A stretch of DNA of 64,000 nt from Streptomyces humidus. Its GTDB lineage: Bacteria; Actinomycetota; Actinomycetes; Streptomycetales; Streptomycetaceae. Every line of letters begins with the position of its first letter. Within the stretch, counting starts at the first letter, position 1. The notes beneath the pieces are model-generated. The model saw only the letters and a list, made by a program, of their open reading frames with translations. It was not told where the DNA came from and did no database searches. The translations under genes were made by a program, and so were the position numbers. Positions 9,589 through 19,098 of this stretch are shown one piece after another. Location: positions 151,957-215,956 of the forward strand of contig NZ_BMTL01000014.1 of the NCBI RefSeq assembly GCF_014649655.1, written 5' to 3'.

Positions 9589-9809
9589 AGCGGAGGCTTC
9601 CGCACCCTTGACAGCCCGAGCGGCCGGGAGCACCGTCTCCCCCCGAAACCTCTCTGCAATCTCGCGGACGAAGCCCCATCGCACCCCGAACGGCTCCAAG
9701 CACCCTGAACGGCCCCAGCCCGTGGCCGGGTCACCCCGGCCACGGGCGCCGCACGGGGCACAGGCACCCGCCCCGACAGACCCCCATGCGCCACGACCGG
9801 AGGATGACG

Positions 9810-12260
9810 ATGTCCAGAGCCGCAGTGCTCCGCGGCGTGTGGGCCGCCCCCTTGGCTCTGCTCGCCCTGCTCTCCCAGAGCCTGACCACGGCCGGGGCCG
9901 CGGTCGCCGTGCCCGCGGCGCGCCAGGCGTCGGCCGTCGCCCTGTACGTGGCTCCGGGTGCGGCTCCCGGCGGGAACGGCAGCGCTGAGCAGCCGTTCGC
10001 GACGATCGACCAGGCGCGGCAGCCCGCGCACCGGCTCTCGAGCGACGCGGACGTCGTGGTCCACCTGGCCGGCGGCACCTACCGGCTGTCCGAGCCGCTG
10101 GTCTTCGGCTCCGGTGACGGCGGCCAGAACGGCCACACCATCACCTACCAGGCCGTGTCCGGACAGCAGCCGGTGGTGAGCGGGGCCCAGCAGTTATCCG
10201 GTTGGCAGGTTCATGATCAGAACAGCAATATCTGGTCGGTCCACGTCGGCTCCGGCGTGAACACACGCCAGCTGTACGTGAACGGCAAGGGAGCACCGCG
10301 GGCGGCGATCCAGGTGCCCCGATCCGGCTTCACCTTCACGCAGACCGGCCTGACCGTGAAAGACTCCTCCCTCGACTACCTGGCCGGTCTTTCGGACCAG
10401 AGCCACATGGAAGTCGAGAGCCTGAACTCGTTCACCGACCGCTATGCGCCGGTTCAGTCGATCAGCGGCAGAACCATCACCATGCGCCAGCCCGCGTGGA
10501 ACAACAACTCCTGGGGCTACGACACCGTCAACGCGCCGTTCGCCGGCGGGACCATGTACCTGGAGAACAACTACGCCTTCCTGAAGCAGGCCGGACAGTG
10601 GTATCTCGACTCGCCCGCCGGCGAGCTGTACTACCGGGCCCAGCCGGGCCAGAACCCGAACGGTCTCGACATCCAACTGCCCCGGCTGCAGAGCCTGCTC
10701 GGCATCAGCGGCAGCTACGGCTCGCCGGCGACCGGCCTGGCGTTCACCGGCATCCGGTTCACGGGCACCTCCTGGCTCGGCCCGAGCGGACCCGACGGCT
10801 ACGCGGACCAGCAGAGCGGTGCGCACCTCACCGGCGCCTACGCGATGCCCGCCAACTGGCTGAGCACCTGCAAGTCGGGGTGCGCGCAGTTCGAGGCCAC
10901 CCGCAACCACTGGGCGCAGATGCCCGCGGCCGTACAGGTCTCCGCCGCCACCGGCATCACGTTCTCCGGCGACACGTTCTCCGGACTGGGGCAGGCCGGA
11001 CTGGGCGTCGGCAACGACGGCGTCGCCACGGCGTCCGGCACCGGACTCGGCGCGCGCGACATCACCGTCACCGGCAACACGTTCACCGACATCGCCGGCA
11101 GCGGCATCCAGATCGGCGGTATCCAGCCGGACGCGCACCACCCCGGCAACCCGCAGATGACCGACCAGAACATCGTCGTCAGCGACAACCGGGTCAGCGG
11201 GGTGGGCACCGACTACAAGGAGACGGCGGGCATCCTGTCCACCTACGTCACGGGCGCGACGATCACTCACAACCAGTGCGACCACCTGCCCTACGACGGG
11301 ATCGACATCGGCTGGGGCTGGGGCGTCAACGACCCGGGCGGCAGTCAGGACTACGTCAAAAGGGGGACGTACGCCTATCAGCCCGTCTACAGCACACCCA
11401 CGACCCTGAAGAACAACACCGTCTCCCACAACCTGGTGTTCGACACCAAGAAGGCGATGTTCGACGGCGGCAGCATCTACAGCCTGTCGGCGAGCCCCGG
11501 CTCGGTGATCTCGGACAACTACATGTACGGCAACAACCACACCACCGCGCTGTACCTCGACGAGGGCTCCCGGTACCTGACGGTGGCCCGCAACGTGGTG
11601 CAGGACGCCGGCAACTGGGCGCTCACCAACGCCAACGGCGACAACCACACCGACGACAGCACCTTCTCCGGCAACTGGTACAACGGCGGCAACACGTACG
11701 TGGCCACCGGACCTCCGCACAACAACGTCCTCAGCGGCAACGTCCTGGTCGGCGGCGCCAACTGGCCGCAGGGCGCGCAACAGGTCATCCAGCAGGCGGG
11801 CGTCCGCACACCGGGCGACGGCGACGGCTTCCCCACCGGCTTCCACCAGCTGGTGATCGGCAGCGACAGCCTGTGCCTGGACGTGTCCGGCGGTTCCGCG
11901 AACGCCGGCGCCGCGATCGACCAGTGGACCTGCAACGGGCAGAGTCACCAGCAGTTCGAGTTCGTGCCGTCCTCGGGTGGTTACGGGCAGCTGCGGGCGC
12001 AGCACTCCGGGCAGGCCGTGGCGGTGGCGGGCGGCTCCAAGAGCGCCGGCACACCCGACATCGTCCAGCAGGCCCCGGACGGAGCAGCCGCCGCCCTGTG
12101 GCTGCCCGTACGCCAGCCGGACGGCTCGTACTCCTTCCAGAACAAGAACAGCGGCCTGTGCCTCGACGTCTACGGCGGCAGCGGCAGCCCCGGCCAGCAA
12201 CTCGACCAGTGGCCCTGCAAGAACACGGCAGGCAGCAACCAGGACTTCACCCCCCGCTGA
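9810..12260 (+). CDS. Secreted parallel beta-helix glycosidase, GH141-like, with C-terminal ricin/CBM13 module
   Basis: An 816-residue exported protein with a Sec signal peptide over about residues 1-40. The catalytic part opens with ALYVAPGA...QPFATIDQARQP, GGTYRLSEPLVFG and a SGxxLSGW step. This is the order seen in GH141 (alpha-L-fucosidase/xylanase family) and related right-handed beta-helix proteins. NHT/GNTFTDI/SDNRVSG-type turns mark the helix coils to about residue 660. The last 145 residues are a ricin-type module (SLCLDVSGGSANAGAAIDQW, DVYGGSGSPGQQLDQW) that should bind galactose/xylose-type glycans. GGAGG at 9799-9803 lies 6 bases before ATG 9810 and decides this start over ATG 9786 and 9804. 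It is the first of two genes before a promoter-sized gap. GH141 is an inference; beta-helix plus CBM13 is clear. Confidence 0.82.
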   Translation: MSRAAVLRGVWAAPLALLALLSQSLTTAGAAVAVPAARQASAVALYVAPGAAPGGNGSAEQPFATIDQARQPAHRLSSDADVVVHLAGGTYRLSEPLVFGSGDGGQNGHTITYQAVSGQQPVVSGAQQLSGWQVHDQNSNIWSVHVGSGVNTRQLYVNGKGAPRAAIQVPRSGFTFTQTGLTVKDSSLDYLAGLSDQSHMEVESLNSFTDRYAPVQSISGRTITMRQPAWNNNSWGYDTVNAPFAGGTMYLENNYAFLKQAGQWYLDSPAGELYYRAQPGQNPNGLDIQLPRLQSLLGISGSYGSPATGLAFTGIRFTGTSWLGPSGPDGYADQQSGAHLTGAYAMPANWLSTCKSGCAQFEATRNHWAQMPAAVQVSAATGITFSGDTFSGLGQAGLGVGNDGVATASGTGLGARDITVTGNTFTDIAGSGIQIGGIQPDAHHPGNPQMTDQNIVVSDNRVSGVGTDYKETAGILSTYVTGATITHNQCDHLPYDGIDIGWGWGVNDPGGSQDYVKRGTYAYQPVYSTPTTLKNNTVSHNLVFDTKKAMFDGGSIYSLSASPGSVISDNYMYGNNHTTALYLDEGSRYLTVARNVVQDAGNWALTNANGDNHTDDSTFSGNWYNGGNTYVATGPPHNNVLSGNVLVGGANWPQGAQQVIQQAGVRTPGDGDGFPTGFHQLVIGSDSLCLDVSGGSANAGAAIDQWTCNGQSHQQFEFVPSSGGYGQLRAQHSGQAVAVAGGSKSAGTPDIVQQAPDGAAAALWLPVRQPDGSYSFQNKNSGLCLDVYGGSGSPGQQLDQWPCKNTAGSNQDFTPR

Positions 12261-12314
12261 CCGGTCCACGCACCGTTCGCCCCGCCCACTGTCCCCCACC
12301 GGTGAGGAACCCCG

Positions 12315-13448
12315 ATGAAGCTGATGAAGAAGCGCCTTGCACTCCTGTCCGCCGCGCTGACGACCGTGCTCGGTGCGGGCGCCGCACTGCCCGCGGCGGC
12401 CGACTCCGGCGCGCGGCCCCCGTCCGCCGCCGCGCCGGCCGCCCTGCGGGTGATGCCGTTGGGCGACTCGATCACCTGGGGCGTCGGCAGCCAGTCCGGA
12501 AACAGTTACCGGAGCTTTCTGTGGAACCAGCTGTCGGCCGACGGGCACGCCCTGGACTTCGTCGGCTCGGGCCGCAACGGAACCATGTCCGACCCGGACA
12601 ACGAAGGCCACTCCGGCTGGCGGATCGACCAGATCGCGGGTATCGCCGACTCCGTGCTGGCCCGTCACCGCCCGAACGTGGTCACCCTGGAGATCGGCAC
12701 CAACGACCTCAACGGCAACTACCAGATCCCGACCGCCCCCGACCGGCTCCGCTCGCTCATCGACCAGATCACCCGCGCCGTCCCCGACGCGACCGTCCTC
12801 GTCGGCACCGTGATCGTCTCCACCAGCGGGACCGAGGAGGCCAACCGGCCGGCGTTCAACGCCAAGCTGCCCGGCATCGTCCAGGCCCAGCAGGCCGCCG
12901 GCAAGCACGTACGCCTGGTGGACATGGGCGCGCTGACCGCCGCGGACCTGTCCGACGCCCTGCACCCCAACGACAACGGCTTCCGCAAGATGGCGGACGC
13001 CTTCCACGCCGGGGTCCGGGCCGCGGAGGCGGCGGGCTGGATCGACCCGCCGGCCTCCACGGGCGGACAGGTGCGCTCCGGAATCGCGGGGAAGTGCCTC
13101 GACGTCAACGGCGGCAGCAGCGTCAACGGGACCGCCGTGGACATCTCGTCCTGCAACGGCTCCGCCGCGCAGCAGTGGTCCGCGCGTTCCGACGGCACCC
13201 TGCGGGCCCTGGGGAAGTGCCTCGACGTCGCGGGCCGGGGCACTGCCAACGGCACCAAGATCCAGATCTGGGACTGCAGCGGCGCGACCAACCAGCAGTG
13301 GCAGGCCTTCAACGGGGGCTACCGCAACCCGGTCTCCGGCCGCTGCCTCGACGACCCCGGCGCGTCCACCGCCGACGGCACGCAACTGGTCCTGTGGGAC
13401 TGCAACGGCGCCGCCAACCAGCAGTGGACCGCTCTGCCGGTCACCTGA
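12315..13448 (+). CDS. Secreted SGNH esterase (CE3-like acetyl xylan esterase) with CBM13
   Basis: A 377-residue protein with a Sec signal peptide (residues 1-30, ending near PAAADS). The SGNH hydrolase domain (about 45-240) has block I GDSITWG, an EIGTNDLNGN block and DALHPNDNG with the catalytic Asp and His. DFVGSGRNG and EGHSGWRID are characteristic of CE3 acetyl xylan esterases, which remove acetyl groups from hemicellulose. Residues about 245-377 are a three-lobed CBM13 with repeated GKCLDV/QIWDC/NQQW. The ATG at 12315 is preceded by GAGGAA with 5-base spacing. It lies 54 bases after the beta-helix gene, so the two are probably co-transcribed. Confidence 0.87.
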   Translation: MKLMKKRLALLSAALTTVLGAGAALPAAADSGARPPSAAAPAALRVMPLGDSITWGVGSQSGNSYRSFLWNQLSADGHALDFVGSGRNGTMSDPDNEGHSGWRIDQIAGIADSVLARHRPNVVTLEIGTNDLNGNYQIPTAPDRLRSLIDQITRAVPDATVLVGTVIVSTSGTEEANRPAFNAKLPGIVQAQQAAGKHVRLVDMGALTAADLSDALHPNDNGFRKMADAFHAGVRAAEAAGWIDPPASTGGQVRSGIAGKCLDVNGGSSVNGTAVDISSCNGSAAQQWSARSDGTLRALGKCLDVAGRGTANGTKIQIWDCSGATNQQWQAFNGGYRNPVSGRCLDDPGASTADGTQLVLWDCNGAANQQWTALPVT

Positions 13449-13784
13449 GCCCGGGTCCCGAACCTCGGGCGAGCTGATCGGCGCCCGCCCAGCGCCCTCG
13501 CCCCGGAACGTTCCGGAGGACGGGAACGAACACCCGCGCCCGGCACGGCGGCCGTCGCCGGACGCGGGTTCCGGCATGCCCGCACGGCGATCCGGCCCGC
13601 AAATACATGGGATGGATCGCGTTCCGATCGAGGGTGGTGCGTGTATTGACACGCTCAGAGGCCTGTGGAATCACTATGGACATGGGATGTCTATGAGTTC
13701 CCTGTAGGTGATCTCGGGCACCCTGCCCCCTCGCACAGGCACGCGCTCTCTGTCCCCGTTCCCCCCACGCATCCGAGGAACAGA
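13449..13784. promoter_or_regulatory. Promoter region of the six-gene CAZyme run
   Basis: A 336-base gap separates the esterase from the GH54 gene. It contains a perfect 14-base palindrome, CCGGAACGTTCCGG, at 13503-13516, with the central CG typical of LacI-family operators. A TTGACA -35 hexamer sits at 13646-13651, with an A/T-richer AATCAC-type -10 about 17 bases later (13669-13674). GAGGAA at 13775-13780 is the ribosome site for ATG 13785. It is the only large gap in the cluster, so it is the likely start of the second transcript. Confidence 0.5.
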
Positions 13785-15293
13785 ATGCAGCCTTCATCCG
13801 TTTCGCCCCGGAGCCCCGCAGTTCGAGGAGCACGCTTACCGGCGGCTGCCGTCATGTGTGTGATGGCGCTGCTGGCCATGGTGTCGGCTTCGGTGCCCGC
13901 CTGGTCGGCGGCGGCGGCGCCGACGGCGCCCCTGGTGAGCTCGGCGTCGGGACGATGCCTGGACGTCGTGGGAAACACCGACACGCCGGGAACGGCGTTG
14001 GACATCTGGGACTGCAACGGCCAGGCCAACCAGGCGTTCGAGGTCACGTCGGCGGGTGAGCTGAGGACGATGAGCGGCACCCGCTGCGTGGACGCCTACG
14101 ACGACCGGACCGCTCCGGGAGCCCCGGCGGTCATCCGGTCGTGCGACGGGCGGGCGACCCAGGTGTGGCGGCAGAACTCCGACGGGATCGTCACCGGTGT
14201 CCGGTCCGGATTCTGTCTCGACGTCAACGGGGCGGGCACGGCCAACGGCACGGCGGTCATCCTGTGGACCTGCACCGGCCGGAGCAACCAGAAGTGGAGC
14301 ACGCAGACGACTCCGCCTCCGGCCGGCGGATCGGGTCCGTGCGACCTCTACTCCGCGGGCGGCACGCCGTGCGTGGCCGCGCACAGCACGGTCCGGGCAC
14401 TCTTCGGTTCGTACAGCGGCAACCTGTACCAGGTCAGGCGCTCCTCGGACAACGCGACCAGGGGCATCGGCGTCCTGGCGGCCGGCGGCTTCGCCGACGC
14501 GGCGGCACAGGACTCCTTCTGCGCGGGCACCTCGTGCGTGATCACGGGCGTCTACGACCAGTCCGGACACGGCAACGACCTGTGGTACCAGGGGTCGGCC
14601 CAGGTCCCAGGGTCGAGTCAGAGCAGCCCCGCGAAGGCGACCTCCGAGTCGCTGACCGCCGGGGGCGCAAAGGCGTACTCGCTCTACATCAATCCCGGCA
14701 ACAGCTACTGGCGCGACGGTCACCTGACGGGCGTGCCGACCGGCGCCGCGCCCGAAGGGGCGTACATGGTCACCAGCGGCACCCACGTCAACAGCGGCTG
14801 CTGCTTCGACTACGGCAACAGCGAGACGACTCGGAAGGCCGACGCCGCCGGGGCGATGGACGCCATCAACTTCGGCACCGAGTGCTGGTTCGGCGGCTGC
14901 GCCGGCAACGGTCCCTGGGTGCAGGCCGATCTCGAGTGGGGCCTGTACTCCGGCGGCAGCCAGTCCTGGAACCCCGGACAGCGGGCCTTCGCCGGCAAGT
15001 TCGTCACCGCGATGCTGAAGAACAACGGGACGTCGAGATTCGCCCTCAAGGGCGGCAACGCGCAGTCCGGCGGTCTGACCACCCTGTGGGACGGCGGCCT
15101 CCCCAACGGATACAGCCCCATGAAGAAACAGGGAGCCATCGTCCTCGGGAGCGGCGGCGACTGCTGCAAGCCCGGCGGCGGCGCCAACCTGAGCGCCGGC
15201 ACCTTCTACGAAGGAGCGATGGTCGCCGGCTACCCCTCCGACGCGACCGACGCCGCGGTGCAGGCGAACATCACCGCGGCGGGCTACCGCTGA
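13785..15293 (+). CDS. Secreted GH54 alpha-L-arabinofuranosidase with N-terminal CBM13
   Basis: A 502-residue exported protein with a signal peptide of about 45 residues (PAWSAAAAP). A CBM13 trefoil (about 48-175) has three GxCLDV/DIWDC/NQKW-type lobes. A Pro/Gly linker leads to the GH54 (AbfB) catalytic domain, about 188-502, with PCDLYSAGGTPCVAAHSTVR at its start. CVITGVYDQSGHGNDL, CCFDYGNSETT and INFGTECWFGGC follow. GH54 enzymes release arabinofuranose from arabinoxylan and arabinan. Fungal and many bacterial GH54 proteins end in CBM42. Here that module is absent and a CBM13 sits in front instead. ATG 13785 follows GAGGAA. First gene of the run ending at 24944. Confidence 0.92.
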   Translation: MQPSSVSPRSPAVRGARLPAAAVMCVMALLAMVSASVPAWSAAAAPTAPLVSSASGRCLDVVGNTDTPGTALDIWDCNGQANQAFEVTSAGELRTMSGTRCVDAYDDRTAPGAPAVIRSCDGRATQVWRQNSDGIVTGVRSGFCLDVNGAGTANGTAVILWTCTGRSNQKWSTQTTPPPAGGSGPCDLYSAGGTPCVAAHSTVRALFGSYSGNLYQVRRSSDNATRGIGVLAAGGFADAAAQDSFCAGTSCVITGVYDQSGHGNDLWYQGSAQVPGSSQSSPAKATSESLTAGGAKAYSLYINPGNSYWRDGHLTGVPTGAAPEGAYMVTSGTHVNSGCCFDYGNSETTRKADAAGAMDAINFGTECWFGGCAGNGPWVQADLEWGLYSGGSQSWNPGQRAFAGKFVTAMLKNNGTSRFALKGGNAQSGGLTTLWDGGLPNGYSPMKKQGAIVLGSGGDCCKPGGGANLSAGTFYEGAMVAGYPSDATDAAVQANITAAGYR

Positions 15294-15333
15294 GCTCCCT
15301 TTCCCTCCAACTCGGCTCAGGAGTCGATGACTT

Positions 15334-17043
15334 ATGTCCATGACCGGTGCGAGAGCCAGGCGTCTTCGGCCGCTTCCGCTGCCGTCCCTGCGCAGGGCCC
15401 GGGCAGCCGCCTTCTCGGTCGTGCTGCTCGCAGCAGCCGCCCCCCTCCTCGCTCTCGGCACGGCCCAGCCCGCGGCGGCCCAGCCCGCGGCGGCCCAGGC
15501 CGCTGTGGCCCGGCCCGCCGCCGCGCAGCCCGCCGCCGCGCTGGGCAACGGGCTCGCGCTGACCCCGCAGATGGGTTTCAACGACTGGAACGCGTACGGC
15601 TGCAACGTCTCCGAGTCGCTGATCAAGTCCACCGCACAGGCGATGCACACCAACGGCATGCAGGCGGCGGGGTACTCGTACGTCAACATCGACGACTGCT
15701 GGATGACCCGCAACCGCGATTCCGCCGGCCGTCTCGTCGCGGACCCCGCCAAGTTCCCCGACGGCATCAAGGGCACCGCGGACTACGTGCACTCACTGGG
15801 CCTGAAGCTGGGGATCTACGAGGACGCGGGCACCGCGACCTGTGCCGGATACCCGGGCAGCCTCGGGCACGAGACCACGGACGCGCAGTCCTTCGCGTCC
15901 TGGGGCGTCGACTACCTGAAGTACGACAACTGCAACAGCACAGGGGCGCCCGCGCGGGCCCGGTACACCGCGATGCGTGACGCCCTCGCCGCCACCGGCC
16001 GGCCGATCCTGTACAGCCTGTGCAACTGGGGCCAGGACAACGTGTGGACCTGGGGCGCGGACGTGGGCAACAGCTGGCGCACCACCGGGGACATCAACGC
16101 CAGCTTCTCCAGCATGCTGTCGATCTTCCACAGCAACGTCGGACTGGCCTCCTACGCCGGCCCCGGCCACTGGAACGACCCGGACATGCTGGAGGTGGGC
16201 AACGGCTCGCTGACGGCCACCGAGAGCCGCAGCGAGTTCAGTCTGTGGGCGGAGATGGCCGCGCCGCTGATCGCGGGCACCAACATCCCCTCGGCCAGTG
16301 CGGACACGCTCTCCACGCTGACCAACTCCCGGGTGATCGCGGTCGACCAGGATCCGCTGGGCAAGCAGGGCGTCATGGTCTCCTCCTCGGGCGGCCGGGA
16401 CGTGCTGGCCAAGCCTCTCGCGGGCGGGGACGTCTCGGTGGCGTTGTTCAACGAGACGGGCTCGACGGCGACCATCACCACCAGCGCGGCCGCGATCGGG
16501 AAGACCGGGGCGTCCGCCTACACGCTGACCGACCTGTGGTCGGGCGCGTCGTCGACCACCTCCGGCACGATCAGCGCCTCCGTCCCGGCCCACGGCACGG
16601 TGATGTACCGGGTCGCGGGCGGCACCAGCGGCGGCGGGGGCGCCGGTGTGACCGGTGCGCTGCACGCGGTGGGCGCGGGCAAGTGCCTGGACGTGCCGAA
16701 CTCCAGCAGAACGGCCGGCACCCAGGCGGTGATCTGGAGCTGCAACGGCGGAGCCAATCAGACCTGGACGAACTCCGCGTCCCACCAGCTCACCGTCTAC
16801 TCCGGGGCCGACCAGAGGTGCCTGGACGTCTACGACAACCAGACCGGGGCCGGGACGAAGGTGGAGATCTGGCAGTGCAACGGCCAGGCCAACCAGCAGT
16901 GGACGCTGAACGCGGACGGCACGGTCACCGGCGTCCAGTCCGGCCTGTGCCTGACCGTCGCCGGAGGGGCCACCGCCGACGGAGCCCTCGCCGAGCTGGG
17001 GACCTGCAACGGCTCCGCCGCCCAGCAGTGGAAGCTGGGATGA
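15334..17043 (+). CDS. Secreted GH27 alpha-galactosidase with CBM13
   Basis: A 569-residue protein. The signal region (1-65) ends in an unusual Ala-rich repeat (AAQPAAAQ repeated several times). The GH27 barrel begins LTPQMGFNDWNAYGCNVSES. The nucleophile Asp is in LKYDNCN and the acid/base Asp in SWRTTGDI; CNWGQDNVW and HWNDPDMLEVGN are also kept. After the barrel comes the small beta domain (to about 430), then a CBM13 (about 440-569) with GKCLDVPNSS, VIWSCNGG and three lobes. It removes terminal alpha-1,6-galactose from galactomannan or galacto-oligosaccharides. ATG 15334 has GGAG about 10 bases upstream and lies 40 bases after GH54, suggesting a shared transcript. Confidence 0.94.
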   Translation: MSMTGARARRLRPLPLPSLRRARAAAFSVVLLAAAAPLLALGTAQPAAAQPAAAQAAVARPAAAQPAAALGNGLALTPQMGFNDWNAYGCNVSESLIKSTAQAMHTNGMQAAGYSYVNIDDCWMTRNRDSAGRLVADPAKFPDGIKGTADYVHSLGLKLGIYEDAGTATCAGYPGSLGHETTDAQSFASWGVDYLKYDNCNSTGAPARARYTAMRDALAATGRPILYSLCNWGQDNVWTWGADVGNSWRTTGDINASFSSMLSIFHSNVGLASYAGPGHWNDPDMLEVGNGSLTATESRSEFSLWAEMAAPLIAGTNIPSASADTLSTLTNSRVIAVDQDPLGKQGVMVSSSGGRDVLAKPLAGGDVSVALFNETGSTATITTSAAAIGKTGASAYTLTDLWSGASSTTSGTISASVPAHGTVMYRVAGGTSGGGGAGVTGALHAVGAGKCLDVPNSSRTAGTQAVIWSCNGGANQTWTNSASHQLTVYSGADQRCLDVYDNQTGAGTKVEIWQCNGQANQQWTLNADGTVTGVQSGLCLTVAGGATADGALAELGTCNGSAAQQWKLG

Positions 17044-17137
17044 GCCCCCGCCCCGCCCCGGCCGGGCCGCCCGCGCGAACCGGGCCTGTCCCGCACACGC
17101 GCCGCGGCGCGGCGGCGCGACGTCGCGGGAGGACCGG

Positions 17138-19024
17138 ATGAGGACGAGAGCGAGAGCCTGCCGTCCGGCCCTGCTGGCCGTCACCCTCCTGGCGCTCGTG
17201 CTGCCGCTGCTGTCGACCGCCACCAGCCAGGCTGCCCCGGTGAAGTCGCCGCAGGCGGCCGGCCAGGCTGTCCCGGGCAGGAGCCCGGCCGCCGCGGGCA
17301 GGTCGCTGAACGTGAACCTGGCGTCGCCGCGCGGGCCTTCGACCGGCGTGGGGGAGGGGTTCCTCTACGGCTTCGACGAAGACGGCAGCCTGCCGGCGGA
17401 CCGGTTCGTCCAGCCGCTGGGCATCAACGCCTTCCGCGGCGGCGGCTGGTTCTCCGGCGGCTGGATCAGGGACGGTTACCAGTACGGCCCGGCCACCCGG
17501 GCCGACCTCGACTCGATCGTCTCGCAGGCGAGGCGGCTCACCCGGCCGCCCTACCACGCGCAGTACCAGGTGCTGGTCAGCGACATCTACGGCGCGAACG
17601 GCGGCCAGCCGTCGAACACGAGGTACCCGTGCGACAACGGCGACTGCTCGAACTGGATCGGCTTCATCGACTCCACCGTGGGAGCGCTGCAGGCGTCGGG
17701 GCTCACGTTCTCCTACGACATCTGGAACGAGCCGGACATCTCCGTGTTCTGGACCCGGGGGGTGAACAGCGCCCAGTACTTCCAGATGTGGGACACCGCC
17801 TACCGGGAGATCCGGCGCATCGCCCCCGGTGCGCAGATCGTCGGCCCGTCACTCGCGTTCACCCCCCAGGCCGATCCGGGTGAATGGCGGACCTGGCTGG
17901 CGCATGTGAAGGCGGCCGGGACCGTGCCGGACATGATCGCCAACCACAACGAGGGCGACGTCGACGACCCGGTCACCGTCGCGCGGAGCCTCAACAGCGC
18001 CCTTACCGCGGCGGGCATCGGCGCGCTGCCGCTGTCCTCGAACGAGTACCAGCCCGCCGACCGGCAGACCGCCGGAGTGACGGCCTGGTATCTGGCGCGG
18101 TTCGCGCAGTCCGGGTACGCCAACGCGATGCGCGGCAACTGGGTGTGCTGCGTCACCCCGAACCTGACCGGAGCCCTGACGCAGAGCGGGGGAAGCTGGC
18201 AGCCGACCGGAAACTGGTGGGCTCTTCGGGACTACGCCGACATGACCGGCACCCTCGTCGACACCTCCGGCCAGGTCGGATCGACGGCGATCTCGGCCTC
18301 CGAGGACCCCTCGAACAAGCGGGCGGTGGCGATCGTCGGCGACGCGAACGGATACACCGGCGACGCGTCAGTGACCTTCGACGGGCTGTCGTCCGTCCCC
18401 TGGCTGGCGGGCGCCGGCGGCGTGCACGTCACCGTGGACCGCATCCCGGACCAGGCCCCGCTCGACGCCCCGCAGACGGTGTACGACCAGGACGTGAGCG
18501 CAACGGGCGGTCCGATCACCGTGCCGATCACGTTCCGGGGCGCGCACGACGCGTTCGCCGTCCGTCTGACACCGGCCTCGTCCGGCGGCGGCTTCCCGGA
18601 CGGCTACCACCGGCTCGTGGTCGCCAGCGACAGCCTGTGCGTGGACGTCGCCGGCGACTCACGCAGCGCCGGCGCCGCGATCGACCAGTGGACCTGCAAC
18701 GGGCAGAGCAACCAGCAGTTCCGGTTCGTGCCGGCCTCGGACGGCTACGGCGAACTGCGGGCCCAGAGCTCCGGCCTGGACGTGGCGGTGGCCGGCGGCT
18801 CCACGACGGCGGGCGTCCCGGACATCGTCCAGCAGGCCCCGGGCACGGCGGCCAACGGCCTCTGGCTGCCGGTGCGGCAGTCCGACGGCTCCTACGAGTT
18901 CCACAACCGCAACAGCGGCCTGTGCCTGGACGTCTACGGCGCCGCCGGCAACCCGGGGCAGCAGCTGGACCAGTGGCAGTGCAAGAACACACCCGGCACG
19001 AACCAGGACTTCGTCCTGCGCTGA
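17138..19024 (+). CDS. Secreted clan GH-A glycosidase (GH39-like) with CBM13
   Basis: A 628-residue exported protein with a signal peptide of about 35 residues (TATSQAAP). The (beta/alpha)8 domain (about 55-390) has FSYDIWNEPD, the Asn-Glu acid/base motif of clan GH-A. PLSSNEYQPADRQ offers a second glutamate as candidate nucleophile. A beta-sandwich (about 400-475) follows, as in GH39 beta-xylosidases. The family cannot be fixed without a profile search; GH39-like is the best guess. The C-terminal module (about 485-628) is a ricin-type domain nearly the same as that of the beta-helix enzyme at 9810 (IDQWTCNGQSNQQF, DIVQQAPG, GLCLDVYG). GGAGG sits 5 bases before ATG 17138. Confidence 0.8.
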   Translation: MRTRARACRPALLAVTLLALVLPLLSTATSQAAPVKSPQAAGQAVPGRSPAAAGRSLNVNLASPRGPSTGVGEGFLYGFDEDGSLPADRFVQPLGINAFRGGGWFSGGWIRDGYQYGPATRADLDSIVSQARRLTRPPYHAQYQVLVSDIYGANGGQPSNTRYPCDNGDCSNWIGFIDSTVGALQASGLTFSYDIWNEPDISVFWTRGVNSAQYFQMWDTAYREIRRIAPGAQIVGPSLAFTPQADPGEWRTWLAHVKAAGTVPDMIANHNEGDVDDPVTVARSLNSALTAAGIGALPLSSNEYQPADRQTAGVTAWYLARFAQSGYANAMRGNWVCCVTPNLTGALTQSGGSWQPTGNWWALRDYADMTGTLVDTSGQVGSTAISASEDPSNKRAVAIVGDANGYTGDASVTFDGLSSVPWLAGAGGVHVTVDRIPDQAPLDAPQTVYDQDVSATGGPITVPITFRGAHDAFAVRLTPASSGGGFPDGYHRLVVASDSLCVDVAGDSRSAGAAIDQWTCNGQSNQQFRFVPASDGYGELRAQSSGLDVAVAGGSTTAGVPDIVQQAPGTAANGLWLPVRQSDGSYEFHNRNSGLCLDVYGAAGNPGQQLDQWQCKNTPGTNQDFVLR

Positions 19025-19098
19025 CAGACATCGCGTCCCCGGCCGGAGCACACCCCCGCGGCCGACGGGACACCTCCGATCTGCGAAAGGAACCCACC

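Larger units (their letters stand above)
8869..9809. other. Non-coding region upstream of the CAZyme cluster
   Basis: About 940 bases without a supported gene. The first part shows nothing identifiable. From 9239 on it holds several LacI-type half or full palindromes, listed separately. It ends in the GGAGG ribosome site at 9799-9803 for the first glycosidase. It probably serves as the control region of that gene. Confidence 0.5.

Noticed and set aside
10194..13652. Open minus-strand frame of about 1150 codons
   Set aside because: Antisense to the beta-helix enzyme and the SGNH esterase, no domain motif, no ribosome site.
17138..19024. Firm family call of GH39 for the clan GH-A enzyme
   Set aside because: The WNEP motif and fold order fit, but several clan GH-A families share them; left as GH39-like.
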